Source of the DNA: Lampris incognitus
Taxonomy: Eukaryota > Chordata > Actinopteri > Lampriformes > Lampridae
Reading direction: 5' to 3'
Assembly (NCBI RefSeq): GCF_029633865.1
Contig: NW_026611504.1
Location: 930,001 to 994,000 of the forward strand
Length of the DNA stretch: 64,000 nucleotides
Below, piece after piece: positions 29,132 through 38,813 of the stretch. The notes under the pieces are model-generated. The model was not told the origin of the DNA and ran no database searches. It saw only the letters and a list, made by a program, of their open reading frames with translations. Every line of letters begins with the position of its first letter. Positions within the stretch are counted from its first letter, which is position 1. Made by a program: the position numbers and the translations under genes.

Positions 29132-31317
29132 TGCAGGCGCACAGCTCGGTGCTGGGTCTCGAAGTCGTAGCTCTGCAGCTCCTCAATCCACCTAGCCTTC
29201 CGGCTCCTTAAAGCCGAGCATCCAGATCAGGGCCACATGATCCGTCCGCAGGAGAAAAGCCTGGCTATAGAGATAGGGGCGAAAATGATTGAAGGCCGTG
29301 ACAAGTAGCTCGCGTCGTGTAACGTAGTAATTGCATTCAGGGCGGCTCAAAACACGACCGTAGTAATCCACCACTCTCTCTCCCCCAGCAACCTCTTGAG
29401 CCAGGACGGCCCCCAGCCCCACATGCTGGCGTCTGTGCCCACGATGAAGCGGCCCTTATGATCAGGAAGTGCCAGGATGGGTGCAGTGATCAAGGCGGTG
29501 CGGAGCCGGGCAAAGGCAGCTGCACAGTTGTCATCCCAGTTGAACTCCCGTCCCCTCTCGGTGAGACGTATTAGGGGACTGGCAATGGAGGCAAAGTTGC
29601 GGACAAAACGTCGGTAGTAGGAGACGAGCCCCATGAAGCTGCGCACCTCGCGTATGTTTTGCGGAACTCGCCATTTCTCGACCGCCTCCACCTTAGTAGG
29701 ATCAGGGGCCACGCCCCTTGCCCCCACCACATGGCCCAAAAACTTGGTCTCACGTCGAAGGAGGTTGCATTTCTTGGGGTGCAGGCGCAGGCCTTTCCCC
29801 CGAATGTCTTGGAAGACATGACGGAGGTTCTCTAGGGCCAGCTCGAAATCAGCGGCATGAACCAGAAGGTCATCAAGGTAAACCACGCACCGGTTGTGGG
29901 GAATGTGAGCCAGCACCCTCTCCATTAGTCTCTCCAATGTGGCGGGGGCATTGCAGAGACCAAAAGACTTCACACGAAACTGATAGAGTCACTGGCCGAT
30001 GGTGAAGGCCGTCTTGGGTCTTGCTTCTGGTGCCAGCTCCACTTGCCAGTAACCACTCCGTAGGTCAAGTGAGCTGAACCACTGTGACCCTGCGATGTGG
30101 TCCAGAGCATCATCAATGTGGGGCAAGGGGTAGGAGTCCGTACGAGTTGCATTGTTCAACTGACGAAAGTCCACAGGGAACCTCCAGGTGTCATCTTTCC
30201 TTTTGACCAGGGTGGCAGGGGCGGCCCAAGGGCTGTTGGATGGCTCTATTACTCCGGCCGCAGCCATTTCTAGAATCATCCGCTCTACACCTTCATGCGT
30301 CGCAAGCGCTAACCGGTAGGGTCGGAGTCTAATGGGCGGGGTTGTGCCAGTGTCGATCATGTGCTGCACCAGGTTGGTCTGGGTGCACTACTCCTCGCGT
30401 GCAGCGAAAATCTCAGCGAACTGTTGGAGCAGGTCTCTCAGCTGTTGGCTCTGCTAAGGGTCCAGCCCTTCACTGCTCCGCTGATACATATACTGTATGG
30501 CGGCAACAGTGTCCGGTGAGGGTGTCTGAGGAATGGTAGCCTCAATGGGGGTCGTCGTCATTGTTGGTGGGCCGGGCAGTGTCGTCATCACCTCGGGTGG
30601 CAGTGGTGGTGACAGTTGGGGTGGGGGCGGCGGCAGCATGGTGACAGGTGGAGTTGGCTGGATGTGGATACGTCCCACCTTCCTCTCTGGACGGCGCCGG
30701 AGGGCCAGGGTCTCTGTGCCGAGGTGAATGGCATTGCTCGACACATTGACCAGAGCCCCCCAGCGAGTCAACAAGTCCAGCCCGTTGATGCAAGGGTCGT
30801 GTATTTCAGTAAACCAAAACTCGTGGGTGGCTGCGGCTTTCCCTGCTTGCACCTTTATTGCTCTCTTCCCCAGCATGCCGGGTAGTTCCCCGATCACAGT
30901 TCTGATTTTACAGGTGGTGGGCCTCCACTCTGTCTCTGGCAGCACCCCTGGATGCACAATGGAGATGGTGCACCCTGTGTCCACATGGGCCCAGCAGCGG
31001 TGTCCACCAATGGAGCAGCAAAGGTAGAGGCCGTGTGCGTGGCCCACTCTGCCAATCTGGGAAGAGTTCTCAATGGGGGATGTGGTCAGTTGGTTGGGTG
31101 GCAGTCTCCCCGCGGTGCCACTTTTCCAAGTGGGGAGTGCTTCAGTGTCGTGTTGCAGGGGCAGGGCAGTCACGGGCCCTGTGCCCTGCTTCTCCACAGC
31201 AGTAGCATGGATCATTAGGCGTCCAGGGTCTGAAGGGTGGTTGGCGTCGGCCTGATTGCTTTCGGCATGGTGACGGACGAGCCTGGCAGACGACCCCTCT
31301 TTCAACATCTCCCTCAC
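29132..31317 (-). pseudogene. Ty3/Gypsy pol (protease, reverse transcriptase, part of RNase H), broken
   Basis: Read on the minus strand from 31317 downward. The aspartic protease carries HVDTGCTISIV (about 31000). A proline-rich linker follows. Reverse transcriptase has SSLDLRSGYWQ (about 30080) and the catalytic VVYLDDLL (about 29890). The RNase H start shows FIVGTDASM (about 29440) and later LLRTDHVALIWML. Damage includes nonsense codons at about 30454, 30391 and 29989 and frameshifts near 29420 and 29195. The reading stops at the satellite junction, so the rest of RNase H, the integrase and the 3' LTR are missing. Protease-pol lies in another frame from gag and overlaps its end, as expected for a frameshifting gag-pol. 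It is dead in this copy. Confidence 0.93.
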
Positions 31318-32359
31318 CTGCGTGGACCTCAGCCTGACGCACTCGGGGTCTTGGTTGGTTGTGTGGGGCCATCACAGCCTCCACCCTCTCTGCCTCTTCC
31401 AACGCAGTCTTGAAGGTTGTAGGTGCCGTGATGCGGAGGTGCTCCTTCAACCTCTCTGGGGTGAGCCCCTGGATGAAGGCACTCAGGGCTAACTTCTCAG
31501 GAGCTGCTGGTTCAAAGGTGGGGTAGCCACGATGTGCAAAGAAGCGCACGTCCGCTGCATAGGTTCCCAAGGTCTCGCCCTGTTGGCGGCGCCGGCGGGC
31601 CAGTCGGTCTTGCATGCTGTCAGTAGAGACCCGTTGGCCAAAGCGTCGTTCTAAAGCAGCAGCCAGTGTTTCGTAATCCTGCTGTTCTGATGGCGTAAGG
31701 TCGATCAATACCTGCAGAGCATTCCCTTCGAGCACCAGGGCAACATGAGCAGCAGTGTCTTGGGTGCTCCACTGGTTGTGCCTTGGTGCCAGTTTTACTT
31801 GAGCTAGGTATGGCTCCAGGGCCGTGATGCCAGCATACCGTGGGAGCTTGAAGATCCTTGGGGATGGCAGCATCGCATTAGCAGGGGGTGCTGGGGTTGT
31901 AGTGACGTTGGTCAGTGAAGTGGTGACGGTGACCAGTGGATGGGCGGCGGCCGGCGCCGGCGATGAGACGGCGGCGGAGACGACGGCGGCTGGCAATGAC
32001 CCGGCGGCGGCCGGCAATGACACGGCGGCGGCCGGCGGCGGACTGGCTGCTGTTTGTAGTGGATGGGCGGTGGCAGGCGGACACGTGGTCGGGGATGAAA
32101 TCAGAGTGGGCCGCGACCTCTCGGCGGCGGTCGCCCCCTCCGAGCTGCTGAACCGGCCGGCCATGCCGGGCCCTGCAGGACGGGGAGCGCTGGCTCCGTC
32201 GTCCCTTCCTCCGCGGGACATCTTCTTCCGAACATCGATGTTCTTCCCCCGCGAAAGTTCTGTTTCAAGACGCCCAGTGAAGTGGTCGATCTCACGGAGC
32301 TCCAAGTCGAATTTTCTTCTTGATGTTGCCATCTTCGGTTTGTGGGTATTGGCTGTCAT
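31142..32359 (-). CDS. Ty3/Gypsy Gag polyprotein
   Basis: An open frame of 405 residues encoding the structural protein of the element. An alanine/proline-rich N-terminal part with short SLPAAA-type repeats (residues about 90-150) leads into a capsid-like region that begins near RIFKLPRYAGITALEPYL (about 167). A CCHC zinc knuckle, CYCCGEAGHRARDC, sits close to the C-terminus and would bind RNA. The second Met (32332, MATSRRKFDLE) is the more likely start, because the first lies immediately against the tRNA primer site. The frame is intact although pol is not. It overlaps the start of pol by about 175 bp in a different frame. Confidence 0.9.
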   Translation of the reverse strand: MTANTHKPKMATSRRKFDLELREIDHFTGRLETELSRGKNIDVRKKMSRGGRDDGASAPRPAGPGMAGRFSSSEGATAAERSRPTLISSPTTCPPATAHPLQTAASPPPAAAVSLPAAAGSLPAAVVSAAVSSPAPAAAHPLVTVTTSLTNVTTTPAPPANAMLPSPRIFKLPRYAGITALEPYLAQVKLAPRHNQWSTQDTAAHVALVLEGNALQVLIDLTPSEQQDYETLAAALERRFGQRVSTDSMQDRLARRRRQQGETLGTYAADVRFFAHRGYPTFEPAAPEKLALSAFIQGLTPERLKEHLRITAPTTFKTALEEAERVEAVMAPHNQPRPRVRQAEVHAGEGDVERGVVCQARPSPCRKQSGRRQPPFRPWTPNDPCYCCGEAGHRARDCPAPATRH

Positions 32360-32360
32360 A

Positions 32361-32375
32361 CCATTTCTGACACCA
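32361..32375 (-). promoter_or_regulatory. Primer-binding site (tRNA-Leu type)
   Basis: On the minus strand this reads TGGTGTCAGAAATGG, complementary to the 3' end of a tRNA-Leu (…CTGACACCA). It lies one base inside the LTR and just before gag, which is the normal place for minus-strand priming. Confidence 0.85.
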
Positions 32376-32376
32376 G

Positions 32377-32701
32377 TGTGGCGAACGTAGAAGTAATACC
32401 AAAGCTAACCTTTCTGTCTCCTTTGTTGAACTTGCGCAGAAACTTGAACATAAGAAAAATGCGACGCAATACATGGGCGTTATCTACCCGAACAACAATG
32501 TTGATCAGAGTTTCAGTACCAAAGTGTCACAACACAACAGAACGACAACTACAACTACACCACACCAAATAGTAATCACATAAACGCATAAAACCGCATA
32601 AAACACTTACAAAACATTTAATAACAACTGACAATCTGAACGCAGTGCCTGATGGGTAAAACAGGAGAGCACAATTCTAACGGGGTAGCCTCTTCGCTAC
32701 A
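32377..32701 (-). repeat. 5' LTR of the truncated Gypsy element
   Basis: It is bounded on its inner side by the primer-binding site. On the minus strand it starts TGTAGCGAA and ends TTCGCCACA, a near-perfect inverted terminal motif with TG…CA ends, 325 bp apart. No second LTR or target duplication can be checked because the 3' part of the element is missing, so the outer limit is inferred from the terminal motif. Confidence 0.7.
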
Positions 32702-32771
32702 ATACACTTGTCATGTTTTGACTATAGTGTAGCGTTATTGTGTTATCTTTTTGAGCTTTTGAGGGTCAACC
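32702..32771. other. Short spacer between the Gypsy LTR and the foldback element
   Basis: Seventy bases of AT-rich sequence in which I recognise nothing. Confidence 0.5.
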
Positions 32772-32965
32772 TGATCTCACAAAAATACACGAAATGACCA
32801 CAACCTCTTAACACTCGCATTACGTGGTGGCGGCACGTAATGTCTTAAAATTATTTGCCGGCACTATGTAAACAATGCCAATGGAAAGTCAATTAGGATC
32901 CTTAGTCGTGCTGGATACCCGGATTCCCTGATTATACAACATCATGCAATGAGCGGTGTTTAATA
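32772..32965. repeat. Left arm of a foldback DNA element
   Basis: It starts tgatctcac and runs through cctcttaacactcgcattac and a cggcacgtaatg palindrome-like segment. It matches, in inverted orientation, the segment at 38005-38155, including an inner block of the type attcccT(g/a)att…atgcaatgagc. Long diverged inverted repeats on both sides with no transposase between suggest a non-autonomous foldback or MITE. The flanking bases show no clear target duplication, so the outer end is uncertain. Confidence 0.72.
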
Positions 32966-33032
32966 CGTTCTAGTTGACAAAATTGTATTTCATTGTTATT
33001 TCTATTGTGAGTGTCGTTGTTATTTTTATTGT

Positions 33033-33167
33033 GCCCTGTGATGGCCTGGCGGCCTGTCCAGGGTGTCTCCCGCCTGCCGCCCAGTGACTGCTGGAATAGG
33101 CTCCAGCATCCCCGCTGCCCTGAGAGCAGGATAAGCGGTTCAGATAATGGATGGACAATGGATGGAT
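33033..33167 (+). mobile_element. Short SINE or truncated LINE tail with 14-bp target duplication
   Basis: 135 bp beginning gccctgtgatggcctgg and ending in a (ggat)n-like tail, the form of a sequence very common at the 3' ends of teleost non-LTR elements. It is flanked by perfect copies of gttatttttattgt at 33019-33032 and 33168-33181, so it moved by target-primed reverse transcription into the inner part of the foldback element. Confidence 0.8.
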
Positions 33168-33206
33168 GTTATTTTTATTGTCATTTGACTGAATTCATCA
33201 TATTAC

Positions 33207-33419
33207 TGTTGTGAAGTCGGTTCATTCATTGTTCATGCATTGCAATACCACCACGCCACCAGAGGGCGCAGTAGTCTAATGATTGTTGCTGAGTAGTACG
33301 GTGCTGAGGGTGATGAAGAAGTGAGATAAAAAGAAAGGAGTTGAAAACGTACAGTGCTTGTCTCTTGCCTCGTTATTATTTTACTGCTATACTGATGTGA
33401 TAAAGTCTAGTATAGGACA
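33207..33419 (+). repeat. 5' LTR of the Mag-like element
   Basis: Starts tgttgtgaagtcgg, ends tataggaca. It matches 37766-37978 over the full 213 bp with about four substitutions and no indels. The internal ccaccagagggcgc resembles a CTCF-like core, which may be coincidence. Confidence 0.95.
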
Positions 33420-33422
33420 AAT

Positions 33423-33432
33423 TGGCGACGAG
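33423..33432 (+). promoter_or_regulatory. Primer-binding site (tRNA-Ser type)
   Basis: TGGCGACGAG lies three bases inside the 5' LTR and is complementary to the 3' end of a tRNA-Ser (…CTCGTCGCCA). The same site is used by the related element at 42218-42227. Confidence 0.8.
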
Positions 33433-33434
33433 AA

Positions 33435-34200
33435 ATGGCGACTGCAGCTGTGCCCTTACCTGCTTTATTTCTGCCGTGTGCCGGACAACCTACGATTCCG
33501 TTCGACATGTGGGCTAGGATGTTCGAGAACTATCTGCTAGCCATTGATGCGGGTGGTGATGACTGGCCAGACAAGAGGTTACGTGCACTTCTTTTACATT
33601 GTCTGGGACTTACAAAGAAGCAATGATGGCACTGCGTGCACACTTCAACCCAGCCATAAATGTTGTGGTGGAACGTCATAAGTTCAGACAGAGAATACAG
33701 AGACCGCAGGAGTCCATTACAGAGTACGTTGCCGCACTGCGCGAGCTTGCCACAACATGTGGGTTTGACAACAATAGAGACGAAATGATACGTGACCAGA
33801 TCATCGAGCATATCCATTGTGCAAAGATACGCGAGAGACTGCTAGGACAAGCAGATGCAAATTTGACACTTGAAAAAACACTCCAGATTGCATGCCAGGC
33901 GGAAGCTGCCATCGGGTATGCGCGCACGCTAGGTTCAGAGTCCCAGGTTCCCGTGCAAGCTGTAACGGCGAAGCCTAAACGTCCATTCAAAAATAAAGGG
34001 AAATACAACCGCTCTGCAGAGCCTGCAAACGCCACTCCAAGACAGGACAGATGCTGTTTTAGGTGTGGGTCGTCTACTCATCTTGCAAATGCTCCAGACT
34101 GCCCTGCCCTGAAAATGACTTGCAATAAAGTAGGTCATTTTGCCAAAGTTTGTAAATCTTCTGAAAGGTCAGGTGAAAAGTCTACCAAAAAAGTACGTGA
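33435..34200 (+). pseudogene. Gag of the Mag-like element, frameshifted by an internal deletion
   Basis: The ATG follows the primer site directly (MATAAVPLPALFLPC). Capsid-like residues run to LLLHCLG at about 33605. There about 20 residues present in the sister element (EGQRIFHTLPDTG region) are gone, and the frame shifts into YKEAMMALRAHFNP. The rest of capsid and a nucleocapsid follow, with CFRCGSSTHLANAPDC and a second knuckle that has lost its first cysteine (TCNKVGHFAKVC). The protein would coat element RNA. In this copy the deletion separates the N-terminal 60 residues from the remainder. Confidence 0.88.
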
Positions 34201-37200
34201 AGTTGTTGTGCAAGTGCTGGGAATTAATGCAACCCAACCAGCTCAGAAAATATCATGTGAAGTGACTATTAATGCCAAGTCAACTTCTTGCCCAGTGGAG
34301 CTAGTGGTGGATACGGGCGCCGCTGTGTCCATCATTCCTGAACCCGTCTACAGAGAGCATTTCAGCGATGTGCCTCTGACAGAACCAGAGGTTAAGTTAG
34401 TGTCATATACAAAGTCAAACATCCCAGTAATAGGCTGTCTATCAGCTACAGTGCAGCACGAAGATACTACAGTTCCGGCTACACTATACATTGTGAAAAA
34501 GACAGGTACCGCTGTCTTGGGGATGGACTTATTCAGGGCACTGAGACTTTCTATAGTAAATAATACTGTGCTCTCAACTGCGGCTCCAGTGACAGAGGTT
34601 AAAACTGGACCAGTGAAACTGGGCTTAGCCAAGGGTTTTGTCCACCGTGTTAGAGTGAAGGAAGGCAATGAAGCAGTACAGCCTGTCCAACAGAAGCTGA
34701 GGAGACTTCCCCTCTCCGTGAAACAAGCTGTCTCCCCAGAACTTGAGAGACTGTTAGAAATGGACGTGATAGAGAGGATTGATGCATCCCCATGAGTTTC
34801 ACCCATCGTGGTCACGCGACGGAAGAACGGTGCGGTGAGACTGTGCGTGGACTTACGTGAGCCTAACAAGGCTATAGTGATGGACAGTTACCACTTCCAC
34901 ACATGGATGACTTGTTCTCCGAGATGAGTGGTGTTACTGTATCTTCTCCCATAGATCTCGCAAATGCATATCATCAAGTCCTTTTAGCGCCAGAAAGCCG
35001 GGACTTAACCGCATTCATAGCGCACGACGGACTTTTCAGGTTCAAACGGGTCCCATACGGGCTGTGCTCCGCCCCAAGTGCGTTCTCCAAGATGATGTCG
35101 CTCGTACTTAAAGGCCTCAAGGGGGTCCAGTACTACTTGGACGATGTCATAGTGTATGACAAGGTCAAGGAGGACCACGACTGCAACCTGCAGGAGGTGC
35201 TCGCCGCTATCAAGGGCGCCGGCCTCCAACTAAATGAGGTAAAATGCCAGTTTAACCGGTCCAGCCTGCGGTTCCTTGGGCACACGATCTCTGCCCAGGG
35301 CCTGCAGCCACTCACCGAGCATGTCAGAGCCATTACAGAGGCTCCAGTGCCAAGTGATGCTACAACACTTCGCTCATTTCTAGGGCTCACGGCATGGTAC
35401 CAGAAGTTCGTAAACAACTACGCGTCGCTCGTGGAGCCTATGCGAGCATGTCTGCGTGAGGACACATTTCAGTGGACTTCAGCAGCTCAGGAGAGCTTCG
35501 AGGCGGTGAAGGACCGTATTTTAAACAGCCCAGCGCTGTCCGTCTTCGACCCCAGCCTCCCCACCTACGTGTCTACGGACGCATCCGATTATGGCTTGGG
35601 GGCCGTACTGACACAACTAAACCCGGATGGGAAAGAACGTACAGTTGCATGTGCCTCACGCACACTTAACCCCACTGAACGCAAGTACTCCATTGTTGAA
35701 AAGGAGGCGTTGGCCTGCGTGTGGGCCGCTGAAAAATGGAGGAACTTCTTATGGGGTACTAGGTTTACACTACGCACGGACCACCAGGCTTTGACCACAC
35801 TACTTGCAACAAAAGGCCTGGGCCGCGCAGGGATGCATATTGCGCGTTGGTCTGCGAGACTACTGTGCTTTACATACGATGTGGAGTACCGTCCTGGCTC
35901 ACAAAACCAGGCGGCCGACTGCTTTTCCCGGTTGCCCCTCCCTGCAGACGAGGATACAGAGCCAGTGACCGAGCCGGAGCTTGTTGCTCTGTTGGACACA
36001 GAACTGAAAGCTCTTTCAGTAAAAGACTTTACAGAGGCATGTGAGGCGTGCCCTGAGCTCACAGCTCTTAGAGCACAGATAAACAGGGGCTGGCCTTAGA
36101 CAGCTAAGTCCCTACCAGACGAGCTCAAACCATACTTCGCCACGAGAAATGAACTGTCAATACAGGATGTGATTATTTACAGGGGGCCTCACCGACGACT
36201 TGTGCCAGTTGCCCTACGGAAGCAGCTGGTGGACTTGGCACACGAGACACACCAAGGGGTGGTCCGCACCAAACAGAGGCTATGGGACTTATACTGGTGG
36301 CCCGGTATGGACACGTGTGTACAGGAGACTATCCGCTCATGTGGATCGTGCCAGATGAATGATAAAAGTGCCAAGACGCATTCTGCTCCTCTCCAGCCCA
36401 TCCCACTCCCGGATGCCCCATGGCAGAAAGTGGGGATAGACATAGTGGGACCGTTCGAGTCAGCTACTTGGGACTGTCGCTTTGCTGTGACGCTGACTGA
36501 CTACTACACAAAGTGCCCAGAGGTCACTTTCACTTCAACAATCACTACCTTCCTGTCTGCTGTGTTCTCCCGGTTTGGAAATCCTATCGAACTGGTGAGT
36601 GACAATGGAACACAATTCACCTCTACCGAGTTTGCAGACTACCTTGCAGCGAGAGACATTAAACACAGTAGAGTGTCTCTTTACTATCCACAAGCAAATG
36701 GAGCCATGGAGTGCTGGAACCGCGTTCTCAAAGAAACACTACTCTCTGCCGAGCAGGAGAGAAGGCCATGGAACCATATGTACAGGATTTCTTGTCCACC
36801 TACCGTGCTACCCCACATGGCACCACCGGGGTGTCACCGTATGAACTCATGTACAACCGACTGATGCGCACCAAAGTGAACATTGGCCCTGCACGAAAAC
36901 CTGACCCACTGTTGGAGGAACAACTACGCAGTCGGGTTGCTGCCAAACAGGAGGCATCGAAAACCTACACTGACAAGAAAAGGGGAGCACGTGTGCCTAA
37001 GATCAAAGAGGGAAGCTTAGTCAGAGTGAGGAAACCTTTCCATGTGAAAAAGGGACTGTCTAAGTTTCAGAGACCTACCCGAGTGATACGCAAAGCTGGT
37101 TCGAGTGATTATGTGCTAGAGGATGGGCGTAGATGGAATGCTGCCCACCTCTCTCTGGTCCCTGAAAGCGGAACAAACAGGGAATCCGATCCAGAGCCAG

Positions 37201-37334
37201 TTGCCAACCCTGCTCCAGTGTCGGAGTCGGCCCGACAACCTGAGCCGCCCCAACAACCAGTTGGCACTGGGGTCATGGACAGACCTGTGAGAGTAAGAAA
37301 GGAGCCTGCTTGGCTGAAGGACTATGAACACTAG
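34201..37334 (+). pseudogene. Pol of the Mag-like element (protease, RT, RNase H, integrase), several breaks
   Basis: Domains in order: protease with VELVVDTGAAVSII (about 34300); reverse transcriptase with SPIDLANAYHQ (about 34960) and QYYLDDVIVYD (about 35140); RNase H with STDASDYGLGAVL (about 35580); integrase with an HHCC zinc region (HETHQGVV…CGSCQ, 36240-36355), catalytic DIVGPF (about 36440), SDNGTQF (about 36600) and the glutamate of NGAMECW (about 36705). The C-terminal basic region ends in RVRKEPAWLKDYEH at 37334. Breaks: TGA at 34793 where the family has Trp, a frameshift near 34890, TAG at 36097 and a frameshift near 36770. All catalytic residues remain recognisable. Confidence 0.92.
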
Positions 37335-37765
37335 TTAATCCAATGGACGGTGAGAAATGAGGAGAGAATAAGTGGATGTGAAAATGGGAAAAAAAATACT
37401 GTTGATACTAAAATGTAAAAAAAAAAACAAGGCTGTGACTAAGAAAAAAAAGAAATGTTTGTTTTGCACTGATTTTGATTGATACCAGGTTACTGGGATT
37501 TTAGTGCCTTGTGATTGAAAGTGCCTATGTTACACGATTAACATTTTTGGGATTGCAGGTTCAAGATTTCCTGCTATATTTTATTTACAGTAATATTACA
37601 GTGGAACTGTGGTTCATGGTTATTGTGGTTGATGGTTATTATAACATTTCTATTGTGGGAAGTTGTGTTGATGCTGATAGCACTTGAGCTATTGTACTAC
37701 TGATGTCTGTGACATGGGACATAGTATTTTCATGTACGGGTAAGCTTCTTAAGAGAGGGGGAATA
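37335..37765 (+). other. 3' untranslated part of the Mag-like element with polypurine tract
   Basis: AT-rich non-coding sequence after pol with oligo-A runs at 37388 and 37418. It ends in the purine run aagagagggggaat (37751-37764) just before the 3' LTR, the primer for plus-strand synthesis. Confidence 0.75.
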
Positions 37766-37978
37766 TGTTGTGAAGTCGGTTCATTCATTGTTCATGCATT
37801 GCAATACAACCACGCCACCAGAGGGCGCAGTAGTCTAATGATTGTTGCTGAGTAGTACGGTGCTGAGGGTGATGAAGAAGTGAGATAAAAAGAAAGGAGT
37901 TGAAAACGTACGGTGCTTGTCTCTTGCCTCGTTATTATTTTACAGCTATACTAATGTGATAAAGTCTAGTATAGGACA
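37766..37978 (+). repeat. 3' LTR of the Mag-like element
   Basis: 213 bp matching 33207-33419. It is followed by the target duplicate attac at 37979-37983. Confidence 0.95.
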
Positions 37979-38004
37979 ATTACCTTGGTTACGATGTTTT
38001 GTTC

Positions 38005-38155
38005 TCTAAAAACCCTAACCCAACCTGCTCATTGCATTATTCTGTTGAATTAGGGAATTCGTGTGTCGGCACGTAATTTTAACACATTACGTGCCACCAC
38101 CATGTAATGCGAGTGTTAAGAGGTCGTGGGCATTTCACATATTTCTGTGAGATCA
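38005..38155. repeat. Right arm of the foldback DNA element
   Basis: Inverted counterpart of 32772-32965, with gcacgtaat, attacgtgccaccac and gcgagtgttaagaggtcgtgg in reverse order. It ends tgagatca at 38155. The two arms were adjacent apart from the SINE-like insert until the Mag-like element split them. Confidence 0.72.
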
Positions 38156-38645
38156 TATTGTTGGGGTTATCCGAGTCGATATATGTGCGAAGTGGTAGCT
38201 CTAGGGAGTATGACTCAATATCTTCCATGCTGGAAAGTTTTCTGCTGCGTTGTAAAATATCAACTTTCTTAACTGAGCAGCCCAGTAACACCACAGCCTG
38301 TTGGGACGTTGCAACCCTCCTCTATCATAAGTTAAAAATAAGAGGCCTGGGGCGTCTATTATTCCTTAAAAAAATGCTAAATAATTCCATTTAAATTTCT
38401 TCATTTAAACTTCTAGAATTGATGTTTGGTGGAAGTGGCAAAGGGATATTTTGTAACCAGTATAGCAGTTTGGGAAGTAAATTCATTTTGAGTATATTAG
38501 CTCTACCGATCCGGGAATTTTGGAGTTTTGACCATCTATTAACCGAATTAGAAATAGATGCTATAATAAGATTGTAGTTGGAATCTATGAAGTTTCAATT
38601 TGGGAAAAATCTGTATACCTAAATAAGTAAAAGAGTTTCCTGTTC
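38156..38645 (-). pseudogene. L1-clade (Tx1/Swimmer-like) LINE ORF2 fragment
   Basis: On the minus strand a degraded reading shows RWSKLQNSRIGRANILKMN, LLPKLLYWLQNIPLPLP, RNNRRPRP and RGGLQRPNRLWCYWAAQLR. That is the order of motifs downstream of the reverse transcriptase in fish L1-type ORF2 proteins. There are frameshifts and a stop near 38330, and both ends are truncated. It abuts the foldback arm on one side and cuts off the ERV LTR on the other. Confidence 0.78.
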
Positions 38646-38668
38646 TAAAATGAACAATGTGTACAAAA

Positions 38669-38799
38669 TATGTTTGTGCTGAGGATGCATGGAGTACAGA
38701 AGGCCAGATAGAGACATGGTGCCTGTGTGCATTAGGGTAAAGGACACATTCGTATAAGGATACATTAGATTAAAGAATAACTGGTAAGTTTCTGTCATA
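38669..38799 (-). repeat. 3' LTR of the ERV, 5' part only
   Basis: 131 bp matching the outer end of the LTR at 52642-53052 (shared gtttgtgctgagg, agtacagaaggccagatag, aaaggacacatt, ggtaagtttctgtca). The first bases are TATGACAG where the other copy has TGTGACAG. Similarity stops at 38669, where the L1-like fragment begins. Confidence 0.9.
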
Positions 38800-38813
38800 T
38801 TTCCTCCCTTTTT
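38800..38813 (-). promoter_or_regulatory. Polypurine tract of the ERV
   Basis: On the minus strand AAAAAGGGAGGAAA lies exactly against the 3' LTR, the plus-strand primer position of a retrovirus. Confidence 0.85.

Larger units (their letters stand above)
33207..37978 (+). mobile_element. Mag-like Ty3/Gypsy retrotransposon, full length, with both LTRs
   Basis: 4772 bp, bounded by 213-bp LTRs and a perfect 5-bp target duplication, attac, at 33202-33206 and 37979-37983. The order is LTR, tRNA-Ser primer site, gag, protease, reverse transcriptase, RNase H, integrase, polypurine tract (aagagagggggaat, 37751-37764), LTR. The LTRs differ at about four positions, so the insertion is fairly young. 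It landed between the arms of the foldback element. The coding region carries several inactivating changes. Confidence 0.95.

Noticed and set aside
29633..32390. Plus-strand open frames of 60-190 codons opposite the Gypsy gag-pol
   Set aside because: They are antisense shadows of GC-rich coding sequence. The minus strand carries the recognisable protease, reverse transcriptase and Gag.
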